Shown: piece after piece, positions 21,375 to 31,749 of the stretch
Layout: every line of letters begins with the position of its first letter
How positions within the stretch are numbered: the stretch's first letter is position 1
Program-made: the position numbers and the translations under genes
NCBI GenBank assembly: GCA_037127315.1
Contig: JBBBDQ010000421.1
Span: forward strand, 3,016,001 to 3,080,000
Reading direction: 5' to 3'
Length of the DNA: 64,000 bases
DNA from: Ascarosepion bandense
Lineage: Eukaryota > Mollusca > Cephalopoda > Sepiida > Sepiidae
Notes under the pieces: generated by a model
Databases searched by the model: none
Seen by the model: only the letters and a program-made list of their open reading frames with translations
Told to the model about the DNA's origin: nothing

Positions 21375-21893
21375 CCCTTATGCAAATAAATTGAAACAAG
21401 ACGAATAATGTCTTCCTAGGATCTTTCACACTTAACCTGTTCACGTATACGCCGTCTCTTCCGATCGCATTTTCCTTTACGTTTTGGACTGATGGATCCA
21501 GTTTGTTTCTTCACATTGATGACACGAATGACACTAACAATATCTACGATCCCTTTGTAAAGCTTGCCAGTGTGTTCGTGCAGCGTTAGAATTTTCGTAT
21601 GCTTCCTTTGACAAACGCCCATCGCTGACAATGACAACCAATCAACAGACGAGACAATAGTGTTTCGGCGTGATAAAATCTGATGCGATCATGGATGACG
21701 CAATATTTTTTAAAGCCAAAGAAATTTTGTCATACACCTCGAAAATAAATTGGTATCACTGCACGCCACTGCAAATGAACTAATTTGAGGAAAAAATAGA
21801 AATAGATGACACCATGTTACTTCAGTGGGTCTAAAACTGACTGTATAAGAGAAAGGAAACTAAAGTAGTTGTTTCAATTAATTTGCATAAAAG
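21375..21893 (-). mobile_element. internally deleted Tc1-like transposon with transposase N-terminus
   Basis: TIRs of about 24 bp: left CCCTTATGCAAATAAATTG and, inverted from the right, CTTTTATGCAAATTAATTG. TA lies on both sides (21373-21374, 21894-21895). The minus strand carries the helix-turn-helix start of a Tc1 transposase at 21416-21637: ILTLHEHTGKLYKGIVDIVS, then KKQTGSISPKRKGKCDRK. The catalytic DDE part is missing, so it is non-autonomous. It sits inside a TA-rich stretch. Confidence 0.85.
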
Positions 21894-21924
<31 letters not shown>

Positions 21925-22104
21925 AAATAAAGGTAGAGAAAAAATTCGAAAAAAAAAAACCAGAGAAATAAATATACAGGAGAAAAAGAAAAATCTGGTG
22001 TTTTTTATTGTTGTTTGTTTTTTTTTTTTTTATTGGTTCAGCAGACTTCATGTTGAATTTGTTTTTTCAAGCACTATTTGTGTGTATAATTCATATATGT
22101 AGGA

Positions 22105-22181
22105 GTATCATAATTCTAGTTTGTCTATCTCGGATTCAGATTATCATTTATATCGACATAAGCGAACTAGAATTATGATAC
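22105..22181. repeat. inverted repeat, 17-bp perfect arms
   Basis: GTATCATAATTCTAGTT (22105-22121) is exactly inverted at 22165-22181, with a 43-nt loop. Nature unknown. Confidence 0.9.
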
Positions 22182-22189
22182 ACATACAC

Positions 22190-22600
22190 ACATCTATCGC
22201 AGATCTGAGTTAAGCAAAAATACATTTTATTAATTTTATTGTCCGCAATAGATTTTAGTAAAGTTTGAATATTTTATATGAGAAACATTATCGACTATTT
22301 TTACTATTAACCCGTCGGGAAAATGATCCTATGAAGCGTTAAAAGAAAAACTCCACTGGATCATTTTTCTTTATTTACCTATTTTAATCGTAATTTTTTT
22401 CTCTTTCTTAATTTTACGTATTTACAATATTCGTAATTTTAAGCGCGTTTCAGTAATGTCTCCATATACATTTTTTTTTAATTCCTAATCACTCTGTTAT
22501 AATCAAAGTTGCCAACAAGTGGTCCTTGACAAAGCGTTTGCCGAAAGGCAGCCTAGGCCCGGATATTTAAAAAAAATGGACATGAAATTATTTTTGTTTA
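22190..22600. other. nothing recognised
   Basis: AT-rich. A small inverted pair GAAAATGATCC/GGATCATTTT lies at about 22318-22368, between TTAA tetranucleotides. Confidence 0.4.
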
Positions 22601-22601
22601 A

Positions 22602-22602
22602 A

Positions 22603-22669
<67 letters not shown>

Positions 22670-22670
22670 G
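22602..22670. repeat. (TA)n microsatellite
   Basis: About 68 bp of TA with a single ACATA interruption. Confidence 0.95.
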
Positions 22671-22763
22671 ATGTTTAGAACGGCTCATGCTTAAACCTAA
22701 TAGACATTCATTGTCTCTTATATTTAACAGTATATGTTTAGAAAATTATCTGCTGCCTCGATA

Positions 22764-22766
<3 letters not shown>

Positions 22767-22798
<32 letters not shown>

Positions 22799-22852
22799 AC
22801 TCATCAGCTCCTTCGCGTCTTCGCTCAAGAGTAACAAACAAACAATTTAATG

Positions 22853-22915
<63 letters not shown>
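22767..22915. repeat. two (TA)n runs, the second followed by (TG)n
   Basis: TA at 22767-22796 and at 22856-22894, the latter followed by GTGTGTGT to 22915. The reading frames through them are microsatellite translations. Confidence 0.95.
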
Positions 22916-22919
22916 TCTG

Positions 22920-24820
22920 ATAAGAAATTGTAATTCCTTTTACTATATCACGTAGTGATATTCGCATACACCCGTTCATCATAAATGAGCAAGAAATGGC
23001 ACAACCGGGACAAAGCAAAAAAAAAAAAATGAATACAAGACATCTTTTGTCACCCAAGAATAGATACCTGAGGACTGCCAGAGGTTACCTATCCGAAACT
23101 TTACCTCTATAACAAACAATCAATGACACGAACAATACATCGAATCAATCAAAGTATAAACGGAGAGATATATCCCAATTATTCTCTTGTTCCTTGAGTA
23201 AAAATAAGAGCAGTCTGTTGTCTGCGTCGTCACTGTAATTGTCTTTATTTCTCATTGTTGCTGAAGTTGTTTTCGGAAAGATGAAATAAAAGACAACTTT
23301 TAAATTCATTCTTGTTAAGTTTCTCCTTGTTAACTTAGAAAGAATATAGATTTGAATTATCACAGCTTGGTCAAGCGATAGATTATGAATTACACGACTT
23401 TCAGATTAGGATAGTGCTGAACTGATAAATAGACCAGAAAATGTTAAAGAGGTGGATGATAATGGTAATTATATTGGCCATGTTGGAACTCAACAGCCCC
23501 AGTGCCCGATTTCAAACACTGAAGCAATAATTATGTATGATAACTTTTTAAGTTGGTTAAGAATCAACCAGAAGCTACCCTTATAAATATATGCACTTTA
23601 AACCAGCTTCGGGAATTAGCGGCGGATAAAACGCCAGGTCAGTCGGAAACTGAAAACATTAACGCATTTTTCCCATCAAAAATAAAATTTACAAAACCTT
23701 GAACAAACCATTTGAAAATATTATTTGATGATATAAACCTTTATTATTTCTTTTTCAGAAATTGATTTTTTTAAAATTTATATATTTAATTATCCAAAAT
23801 ATTGTATTAACTTAACAAGAAATTTTTCAACACATGTTTGAAGTTGTCCGGAAAAATCAAAGTAATAATGTAGTTATGTAATTCAAACCAGTTCTGTGGA
23901 CCTGTTTTTAGACTCTGGAAGATGGCAGGATTATGGCCTTTTTCTTAGCCATTTTTAAAGTTTTTTTAAAAATTTTTTATTAATTTCTTTCAGTGGTTGT
24001 CTTTTAAGATATAATTCGTGGTGCATATTGTATGATAGTCGCATTTATTCCGAGGATGGCGAAAGAGGCTTGGCTGAAATTCAAGTCGGTACCTTTCTGT
24101 TAAAAAGAAGACAAACCTTAACACATTCTATCCATTGTTAAACAGGATAAAGTTTTCAATCAGTAAATCCATCAATAACGTTTACTACCTGATGAGACAT
24201 TGTTCTTTCTTTTCTTGCGTGCGTATATGTATGTGTGTTTGTATGTTAACACTATAAAGTGTATGCACGAAGTCTCTATTCGCCGTCTACATGATTTAGC
24301 TATAAATCCGCCATGAACTTCGTAACCCCCTTGCAATGTTTCACCATCATTCATGTCAATGCAGTATTTCTTTCGTCCTTAAATAAGTTTCCTTTACCAA
24401 GTGGCCCTCCGCTACGACAGTGATACATACTGCGCCTCAATTCAGACAGATAGATACAGACAGATAGACAGGGAAACAGCGAAACAGGGGGACAGAGAGA
24501 CAGGGAGGCAGACTAAGAGGGATGAAAACTGAAACTCACAAGTAGCGGGAAGAATAAAGCTATTTAATGACTTGGACAGCAGTACAAAAGCTTCTTTCTA
24601 CATATATAGATGTATATATACACAGTTATATACACATTCATGAATTTTATATATGTAGAATGCACACATGTAAAGTGTTATACACAGTCATACATATAGC
24701 TGTATGCATTTCAAAGGAAATACCTAGGAAGGTTTCTGCAAACAGATGTGTTACTTATTTCTTTATATAAGTAGGACATATACGTTTACACGGACCGAGG
24801 GCCATTTTAGCTAGCGTGTA
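22920..24820. other. mostly unrecognised; faint decayed coding sense near 23430-23700
   Basis: At 23570-23700 one plus-strand frame reads NQPEATLINICTLNQLRELA before stops, which looks like a former protein, perhaps a transposase or other element protein; I cannot name it. The rest shows no repeat motif. A (CAGA)n-like patch lies near 24440-24510. Confidence 0.35.
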
Positions 24821-24824
24821 ATGA

Positions 24825-24907
24825 ATTTGGTGAGAATCGGATAAAAATTGTGGATTTGTATAAAGGACATACAGACAGATAAACAGACACATACACACAA
24901 ACATCTT

Positions 24908-24950
<43 letters not shown>

Positions 24951-25271
24951 TTTTCTGCACTATTGTAAGAACTGCAACCTTGAAACTTCTGAATATCGTT
25001 TCTTATGTCTTTGTCTATGAGTGTATCAATTTGATTAAAATGGGACCACTCCTTCTATAACTCTATTTTTTCGATTATCGATTTTGGATATTTATGGAAG
25101 GTACCTCGACAGAAACCCTAGCTAAGAACACTTGCAGACGCTTATAGTACAACTGTGTAAATTTTCAAGAAAATCGGTTCAGCCGTTTCGGAGTCTATAG
25201 GTAACGGACACACACACAGACACACACACATACACACACTGACAAAGTTCCATTTATAAAATAAATTTAGA
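24825..25271 (-). mobile_element. non-autonomous Helitron, subfamily 2, 3' end truncated
   Basis: Minus strand begins ATCTAAATTTATTTTATAAA at 25272 and runs through CCGAAACGGCTGAACCGATT, the shared Helitron body, then a TA run. It then continues into the subfamily 2 3' half (TTATCCGATTCTCACCAAAT), which matches the 52595 copy rather than the 4845 copy. The terminal hairpin is missing. Confidence 0.75.
24914..24947. repeat. (TA)n inside a Helitron
   Basis: TA run at the same internal position as in the 9881-10643 copy. Confidence 0.9.
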
Positions 25272-25334
25272 TATGCTCTACCTTTACGCACTTTATCCTA
25301 CACATATAGGAATCCTTAAAAATATATTTCTTCG

Positions 25335-25335
<1 letters not shown>

Positions 25336-25401
<66 letters not shown>
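25336..25401. repeat. (TA)n(TG)n(TA)n microsatellite
   Basis: Compound run, TA then about 15 TG, then TA. Confidence 0.95.
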
Positions 25402-25402
<1 letters not shown>

Positions 25403-25737
25403 CTTGAAAAGTTGAGATATTTATATGGAAAGAGTGAATGTGTCTAAAGAATATCAATTTTACGTATCAATGCAAATAATGTGTGTGCGCGTATATTTCT
25501 ACACAAATAAATAACACATGTCAAATACGTAAAAATGATTAAAATTTAACGTATTTTATGCTAAGCAATTTTATCTCAAGAAAGTTCACAATAAATTAAT
25601 AAATATTATCTGTGTTTGCCAAAAACCATTTATTCGAGTAACACTGGCCATCAGTGTTGAAGGGTTTGATAAAGCCTTTACATATAAACACATATTTATC
25701 AGAAACTCAAACTTTATGTCCTTTCGTCACCTTGTTA

Positions 25738-25747
25738 TTATATATAT

Positions 25748-25818
<71 letters not shown>
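25738..25818. repeat. (TA)n(CA)n(TA)n microsatellite
   Basis: About 20 CA repeats between TA runs; the frame through it is not a gene. Confidence 0.95.
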
Positions 25819-25881
25819 GCTCTCCTTTCCTACTGAGCAGTAAAATTAAAAATTAATTTTCTTATTTTCCTTTCTTCAAAT

Positions 25882-25885
<4 letters not shown>

Positions 25886-25942
<57 letters not shown>
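25886..25942. repeat. (TA)n abutting the Penelope-like element
   Basis: TA run ending exactly where the element begins; the other side of the element also enters a TA run at 26998. Confidence 0.95.
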
Positions 25943-25947
<5 letters not shown>

Positions 25948-26061
25948 GATCATCCACGTATACTGTCTTAATATGTATAGGAAAGAATATTAATAAAAAG
26001 TTTTGAATTTAAAAACGTACTTTTTTAAACAGTATTTGTTTATTTTTATTGTATTTTTATA

Positions 26062-26089
26062 TTTCAGACCGTCCTCGGTCCTTCATCAG
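26062..26089 (-). ncRNA. hammerhead-like core in left arm
   Basis: Minus strand CTGATGA (26083-26089), stem II GACCG/CGGTC with loop AGGA, then GAAA (26062-26065). Exact mirror of the right-arm motif. Stems I and III could not be paired convincingly. Confidence 0.55.
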
Positions 26090-26191
26090 AAACAAGTGAT
26101 TTTTAAATTAGAATTGGAAACGTATTTTTACGATAGCGTCCGAATACTTTTTTAAAAGTATTAAATAAAATTACACCCACCAAACCTTACT

Positions 26192-26524
26192 TGTGATAGC
26201 AAAGACATCATCTACTATCTCTTCTGCTCAATTTGCCCCAACAGTGGATATATCGGCGAATCCGGTAATAGCTTTAGATTTCGCTTCAATAATCACAAAC
26301 TAAATATACGACAAAAAAATGTATACTCCCCAATTGCAGCACATTTTAATCAACCCGATCACACTTTAGAAAATTGCAAATGTTTACTAATAGACTCCAA
26401 TTTTAGTTCTACATACACACGCAGAAAGAAAGAAAAATACTGGATTTTAAAATTAAACACACACAAGCTAGGGTTAAATAGGGACTTAGGTGTGTTGAAT
26501 CTCTACAAATATTTCAATAGGTAA
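26192..26524 (+). CDS. GIY-YIG endonuclease domain of a Penelope-like element, partial
   Basis: An open frame of 110 codons with no internal stop, ending TAA at 26522-26524. It has no ATG of its own and no stop until well upstream-decayed sequence, so it is the C-terminal part of a longer polyprotein. It reads DIIYYLFCSICPNSGYIGES (the GIY...YIG pair in altered form), then SFRFRFNNHK (the Arg of the motif), AAHFNQPDHTLENC and RRKKEKYWILKLNTHKLGLN, including a Glu in the usual catalytic position. The domain nicks DNA during retrotransposition in this family. RT is missing upstream. That the frame stays open suggests a fairly recent loss. Confidence 0.75.
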   Translation, partial: CDSKDIIYYLFCSICPNSGYIGESGNSFRFRFNNHKLNIRQKNVYSPIAAHFNQPDHTLENCKCLLIDSNFSSTYTRRKKEKYWILKLNTHKLGLNRDLGVLNLYKYFNR

Positions 26525-26540
26525 AAAGAATTTTCTTTCA

Positions 26541-26827
26541 GATATTCCAAGGAATTTTTTATCTAAAACAAACAGACTTTCTCCACGGACGTGTCGCGTG
26601 TTGATTGGTTGACCGAAAATAAACAAACGGACGTGCCGCATGCTGATTGGTTTATCGACACCACGCGATATAAACAAAAAAATAGATATTCCAAGAGATT
26701 TTTTGTCTAAAACAAACAGACTCTCTCCACGGACGTGCCGCGTGTTGATTGGTTTACCGAAAATAAACAAGCGGACGTGCCGCATGCTGATTGGTTTATC
26801 GACACCACGTGATGTAAACAAAAAAAG
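26541..26827 (+). repeat. two tandem 144-bp units with nested sub-repeats
   Basis: Units start at 26541 and 26685 with GATATTCCAAG. Each contains two sub-copies of GGACGTGCCGC(A/G)TG(C/T)TGATTGG, so the motif appears four times, with CCAAT-box complements (ATTGG). The two overlapping frames on either strand reflect this repeat, not a gene. Confidence 0.9.
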
Positions 26828-26885
26828 TATTCGGACGCTATCGTAAAAATACGTTTTCCAATTCTAATTTAAAAATCACTTGTTT

Positions 26886-26913
26886 CTGATGAAGGACCGA
26901 GGACGGTCTGAAA
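26886..26913 (+). ncRNA. hammerhead-like core in right arm
   Basis: CTGATGA (26886-26892), stem II GACCG/CGGTC (26895-26899, 26904-26908) with loop AGGA, then GAAA (26910-26913). Stem I would need TTGTTT with a downstream AAACAA and is one base out of register; stem III is not clear. Confidence 0.55.
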
Positions 26914-26993
26914 TATAAAAATACAATAAAAATAAACAAATACTGTTTAAAAAAGTACGTTTTTAAATTCAAAACTTTTTATTAATATTCTTT

Positions 26994-26997
<4 letters not shown>

Positions 26998-27047
<50 letters not shown>
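26998..27047. repeat. (TA)n abutting the Penelope-like element
   Basis: TA run starting at the outer edge of the right arm. Confidence 0.95.
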
Positions 27048-27049
<2 letters not shown>

Positions 27050-27050
<1 letters not shown>

Positions 27051-27875
27051 ACTAAGGTACTTACTTCCCACTGGCACAAGAAATCGATCGGGGTTCGAGA
27101 GAGGTTGAGATTTCGAATCTTAATTTTCAAAGCAATCAAATAAGCCATTACTCTCCTTAGTCTGACTGCTATTGATCTAAAAATTTATTTATTTAATATT
27201 CAATCAATTCTCTTCATAATTAACAGCAAATGAAGTGCAGTAACAAGACAGGAGATTGCAATGAAAATGCAATATTTTTCTTGTGGAAATACTTATTTAA
27301 ATCATTACTGTTATTGATTTATCTTTGCACACATTTATTTACCAATCCCAAAATATATGCGTTGTCTTAATAACATTCCAAGAAAATGCACACACGGTCA
27401 ACAATCATGGGTAGCCAGCCTACTGGGTGAATCTTTTCACTGGGTGAATCTTTTTACTGGGTGAATCTTTTCTTTTTTAACAATTATGCTAGATTTATTT
27501 GTACCGTTTTGGAACGGCTCAGCAATTTTTACAATGACTGACAAATTTGAGATATGAACTTGCGTCAAATTTCGCAGGATGCTCGATATATCTGTTAAAG
27601 AACATCAGAATGCATCATAAATGAAATATTTTTTTCGAGTGACATAGGCATTTTAAATATGTTAGTTCAAGAATGATGAGTTTTCGAGGCAATAAATTTT
27701 ACCAATGTGAAAAGTATTATTGAAGTCTATCCATGAGAACCGTAGTTGATAATCCATTCGCTATTTTCTGAGTGAAATCAATTTTGAAGTCTACCAAATG
27801 ATCCAACTTGGGGAAAATTTCAAAACTAACTCGTACGTATTTAATGACCAAAAGACTGATAAATTCACTAAAGAT
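27050..27875. other. nothing recognised
   Basis: A threefold CTGGGTGAATCTTTT tandem lies at about 27419-27470. Otherwise AT-rich with no motif. Confidence 0.5.
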
Positions 27876-27926
<51 letters not shown>

Positions 27927-27950
27927 GATAGAATAGAATAGATCAGAATG

Positions 27951-27992
<42 letters not shown>

Positions 27993-28010
27993 GATAGAAT
28001 AATGATCAGA

Positions 28011-28055
<45 letters not shown>

Positions 28056-28065
28056 GATCAGAATG

Positions 28066-28104
<39 letters not shown>

Positions 28105-28152
28105 GAAGTGACTGAAAACGAAAGAGACACCTGATCATGCAATAGCGGAGTA

Positions 28153-28190
<38 letters not shown>

Positions 28191-28192
28191 AC
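27876..28192. repeat. (GATA)n arrays with spacers, then (TATC)n
   Basis: Several GATA blocks separated by AAGATAGAATA or ATGATCAGAATGA spacers, then about nine TATC repeats on the same strand at 28155-28190, so the end is inverted relative to the main array. The 141-codon minus-strand frame is translated GATA. Confidence 0.95.
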
Positions 28193-28197
28193 ACGAA

Positions 28198-28395
28198 ATT
28201 ATAACGTTTTCATCCATGATTATATGAACCTAATAGGTATTTTTTTGTATGGTTACACTTTGTCATAGTTTCCGTTTTTGTTTTCATTTAATTCATTTTT
28301 GTTTGGGAATAGCATAATCTCTAACTTTTCTTCCTGGCACAGTCTACATATTTTGCCACCGTTGTAAGGCTTGGCTGTTTTCACTATACTCCATA
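28198..28395 (-). pseudogene. Penelope-like GIY-YIG C-terminal remnant
   Basis: Matches 37355-37560. On the minus strand it keeps the pattern of the GIY-YIG domain end (C-K-EK-EI, then NE-T-IMTKC-HTKKYLL-like residues, clearer in the 37.4 kb copy), then a TTCATCCATGATTATATG-type 3' region. Confidence 0.45.
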
Positions 28396-28419
28396 TATAT
28401 ATATATATATATATATATT
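28393..28419. repeat. (TA)n microsatellite
   Basis: TA run between the Penelope remnant and a SINE B copy. Confidence 0.9.
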
Positions 28420-28524
28420 GTCATCCGCAGACAGATCTGTTTCGCCGTAATCACAGCTCATCAGTACGGTTAGACTCCGTTTGCTTTTTTACCCAGGATT
28501 GAAACCCGACCGAAATTGCGTCAG

Positions 28525-28530
<6 letters not shown>
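28420..28530 (-). mobile_element. tRNA-derived SINE, family B
   Basis: Minus strand: B box GGTTTCAATCC, then GTCTAACCGTACTGATGAG, CTGTGATTACGGCGAAACAG and TCTGCGGATGACA. The 5' tRNA part is cut by a TA run. Confidence 0.75.

Positions 28531-28582
<52 letters not shown>
28530..28582. repeat. (TA)n microsatellite
   Basis: About 52 bp of TA. Confidence 0.95.
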
Positions 28583-28586
<4 letters not shown>

Positions 28587-28864
28587 CAGATGGCAGGTTC
28601 AATCGTTCCATGAAAATGAAATCTCAGTAACATGCAAGTGGCTTTTCAAAAGTGAATTTTTTATAATCCAACTGTGAAACTCGAATTCTAAGCGATCCGT
28701 AATTCTGGAATTTTTTCAACTTGTGTCAAAATAGACACCAAACCAAGTTTTATTTGCCTCAGCATCCCATCGGCTGGACTGTAATGATTGATAAAGATAA
28801 ACAGTAAGTCATGTGATCATCTCGGCCATTCATACATTGTTCATGATGTAGCAGTAGAATATTT

Positions 28865-30110
28865 CAGGTCACCTGAAAGGTTCTTCTTTTTCTTTTATAT
28901 TTTGTGTCTTTTCAAGATGCCGGTAATCATGGCTCTCCACATCTTGCTCTTTGTAGTTCTTAATAAAGTGTCTTTTCGTTATCTCTTCTAATTCCTGCTC
29001 TGCTAAACGTTTACACAGTCTCACCACTTTTCTCTGTCCTTCTAGCCTTCTGCATGTCATCTAAGTATCAAACTTGCCAAGCCCTATTTCCTCATTATGT
29101 GTCCTAGATATTCTAGTTGTTTCTTCTTCTGTGTGTTTTGGGAGATTATTATTAACTGATGGGTGAAAATGACAGTCATAATGCAGTTTTAATTTTCATT
29201 CCCTTTTTTTATAGATCTTTTTTTCCGAAACAGCTCTGTTTACTAATCATGTGTCCTAGACATTTTAATTATTTTATTATGAAGTATCAGTTAGTCAGTT
29301 AAGTACCATACGTGATACACGCTTGGGTAATCATATCTCCTCCGAAACATGACTGACGAGGTAGAAGATTTTCAAGTAGTAGGTTTCCCCTATTTTCTGC
29401 GGTAGATCGGTTGCCCACCATAACTGGAATGCGAAAAATTTAATTAACACCTTTTCCAAGGGTATTTGTGCATAAGTGAATAAAACAAAAATGACTGGAA
29501 TTCGAACTCGATTCGCAAAGCTCTCATCTCGAGCTGATATCCATTACACCACAACATACAGCCATTATAAAATATAATGGTCATTATTGTTTCTATTTTC
29601 TCTATAATTTCGTATAATTTTGTTCAGTTCATGAAATTCTCAGCATCCTTCTGTAGGACCATGTTCCTGTTGCTTGAAGTTTATTCTTCATCAGTGGAAA
29701 GATTGTCTAGCATTCACTGCTATTTATGAGAAGAGATATTACATTACAGTTGAGTATTCTTTTCTTTGTTTCTAACAACGGTCTTCTGTTATAAAACACT
29801 TCCTAGATATTTAAATTGTTGTACTTGTCTGGTTTTCTTGTCTCCAATTCGTAGTTCACATCTTGGATTTTCTTTCTGGTTGACAGTCATTCATTCTATC
29901 TTTTTTTTCAACTAAAGAATAGTCCATCCTTCCTACTCTTTTTTCTTCACTACCTTCTGAAGGAGTATTTATAGTTTCCTTTCTCTATCTGTTATCAGAT
30001 CTGTGTTATCTGCAAATTATACATTGTAGCCACCAATAATGAACCTGTTAAGAGTTTTAATTCTCTATGAATTGCCTTACAGTATTAGTCATGCATATAA
30101 TCCCAAGAGC
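28865..30110 (-). pseudogene. RTE-like LINE with RT motif, split by a SINE
   Basis: Minus strand, 5' to 3': the RT active site as FADNTDLITDRERK (30005-30016 and on; FADD/YADD expected), then VQQFKYLGSVL near 29800, then SECWTL-like residues near 29680. After the SINE at 29283-29560 come LEYLGHIMRK-like residues, EGQRKVV, ELEEITKRH and WRAMITGILKRH, with an AAAGAAAAAGAAG tail at about 28885. Many frameshifts; the active-site Asp-to-Asn change alone would inactivate it. Confidence 0.75.
29283..29560 (-). mobile_element. SINE family A, inserted in a LINE
   Basis: Starts CAGTTAGTCAGTTAAGTACC and runs to TGATATCCATTACACCACAA. The ATGTCTC hairpin is diverged. It divides the RTE-like LINE, so it is younger. 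Confidence 0.8.
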
Positions 30111-30239
30111 ACTGAACAATAAAACGCTATGCGGTAAAAAGTACGACAAACAACATAAAGGTTAAAGAACGAACGTTAAGAAGGCGTTTAAGTCGTCCTA
30201 ATCTAATCAAGTCGATTTTTAATTTAATTTCTTACTTTT

Positions 30240-30440
30240 TTCAATATGTATAGATAGGTTTACCTATCGTCCGGATCACGCTTCTTCTTCTTCCTTTTGA
30301 ACGAATGTAGTGATTTAACCCTTGTTTCTTGTTTACAGCTGGGTTTCAGGTTCTTTCCCTTAAATTCTCATTTTATTTCACTCTCAGTAACCTTTGTGTT
30401 TTAGTGACATTATTACATTGCTTGGGGTGAAATGATTAAA
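30240..30440 (+). mobile_element. LINE 3' tail, Jockey/CR1-like
   Basis: Contains CTATCGTCCGGATCACGC, CTTGTTTCTTGTTTACAGC and the end ATTGCTTGGGGTGAAATGAT followed by A. Related to the tandem tails at 51085-51405. Confidence 0.55.
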
Positions 30441-30589
30441 AAAAAATGAATAAAATAACACAATGAACCTAAATAGTTCAATCGAGAGATGGACATTTTA
30501 GCGCCTTGTTCCTTCAGAAAATAGGCAGTCGTGGCTGTATATATTCTAATATGCGTGAATTGACAAATTAAGAGATCTAGTGAACGGGC

Positions 30590-30835
30590 TTTCGTTAGCC
30601 TCTCACGGTTTCAAAGGATTTTTCTTTGCCTTAGACTAGCTGCTATTCTAGGTTAGACAGCCTAGTCTACCCTCTTATTTAAAAGATAAATGACAAGGGA
30701 GTGAGAGAAGGAAGACATGGACTCATGATTTCCCAAGGGTATTTTTCAAAAAGTGCGCACATTAGTACTGGTACTGGATTTGAACTCGGCTAGCCTATTT
30801 CAGTTCCAGTTGCGATATCCGTTACTTTAGCAAGA
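30590..30835 (-). mobile_element. SINE family A, diverged
   Basis: Retains ATTTCCCAAGGGTATTT, the B-box complement GGATTTGAACTCGGC and TGCGATATCCGTTACTTTAG. The 3' hairpin is not recognisable. Confidence 0.55.
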
Positions 30836-30892
30836 TATCCTGTTCTTTCTTTTATATTTTATTTTTTCTCTAAAATCTGTAACCGTATATCC

Positions 30893-30894
30893 AC

Positions 30895-30962
<68 letters not shown>

Positions 30963-31117
30963 ACAGAACTAGATAGATAGATAGATAGATAATGAACAAA
31001 ATTAAATAGATAAAATAATGAACACAATTAAATAGATAGATAGAAATGAAGAGAATTAAATAGATAGATAAAATAATGAACACAATTAAATAGATAGATA
31101 GAAATGAAGAGAATTAA

Positions 31118-31154
<37 letters not shown>

Positions 31155-31166
31155 GAACAGATAAGA

Positions 31167-31223
<57 letters not shown>

Positions 31224-31239
31224 GAATAATGAACATAAT

Positions 31240-31279
<40 letters not shown>

Positions 31280-31288
31280 GAACAGAAT

Positions 31289-31324
<36 letters not shown>

Positions 31325-31350
31325 ATAGAATTAGATAGATAGAATAGAAT

Positions 31351-31390
<40 letters not shown>

Positions 31391-31399
31391 GAACAGAAT

Positions 31400-31460
<61 letters not shown>
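30893..31460. repeat. large compound (GATA)n array
   Basis: About 570 bp of GATA blocks with a recurrent spacer resembling AATGAACAGAATTA or AATGAAGAGAATTAAATA, giving a higher-order repeat. The minus-strand frames are translated GATA. Confidence 0.95.
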
Positions 31461-31593
31461 GTGAATACTGGAAAAACTAGCTATCTGATTATGACGCATT
31501 AGGAAGAAACAATCTGATATTTTAGCGACTTGGTCAGATTTCGGAAAGTGAATCTAACCGAAAAACTTTCAGCACCCCATCATAGATAGATAA

Positions 31594-31596
<3 letters not shown>

Positions 31597-31650
<54 letters not shown>
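31597..31650. repeat. (TA)n microsatellite
   Basis: TA run directly against a SINE A fragment. Confidence 0.95.
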
Positions 31651-31651
<1 letters not shown>

Positions 31652-31652
<1 letters not shown>

Positions 31653-31745
31653 CATTCACTTACGCGTAAATACCTATGGGAAAGGTAGTAATCTGTCTCC
31701 TTCCTCAAGCTATAGGTTAAATAGCAGGACAGATTTGGTTCTATA
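31652..31745 (+). mobile_element. SINE family A internal fragment
   Basis: AGCATTCACTTACGCGTAAA, then GGGAAAGGTAGTAATCTGTC, then GGTTAAATAGCAGGACAG. Head and 3' end are missing. Confidence 0.7.
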
Positions 31746-31749
31746 ACCA

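Larger units (their letters stand above)
25944..26997 (+). mobile_element. Penelope-like element with inverted 176-bp arms
   Basis: The arms 25978-26153 and 26821-26997 are near-perfect inverted copies, each with a hammerhead-type core. Between them is an open GIY-YIG frame (26192-26524) and a tandem promoter-like repeat (26541-26827). TA runs flank both sides. Penelope-like elements are known for GIY-YIG endonucleases and for terminal repeats with hammerhead motifs. The reverse transcriptase is absent, so this is a remnant or deletion derivative. A partial second copy is at 39865-40209. Confidence 0.8.

Noticed and set aside
22310..22370. Possible second piggyBac-type element (TTAACCCGTCGGG)
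   Set aside because: TTAA on both sides of 30 bp and a short inverted pair, but no matching TIRs; likely chance.
24440..24515. Possible (CAGA)n minisatellite as a mobile-element end
   Set aside because: Short imperfect CAGA patch with no TIR or partner copy.
26486..26821. 111-codon minus-strand frame with a repeated sequence
   Set aside because: It mirrors the 144-bp tandem repeat of the Penelope-like element; the opposite strand is open too.
27419..27475. CRISPR-like short direct repeats (CTGGGTGAATCTTTT x3)
   Set aside because: Adjacent copies with no spacers of constant length; a simple tandem in animal DNA.
27717..28142. 141-codon minus-strand frame rich in SIYLSIYL
   Set aside because: It is the translation of a GATA microsatellite, which has no stops in this frame.
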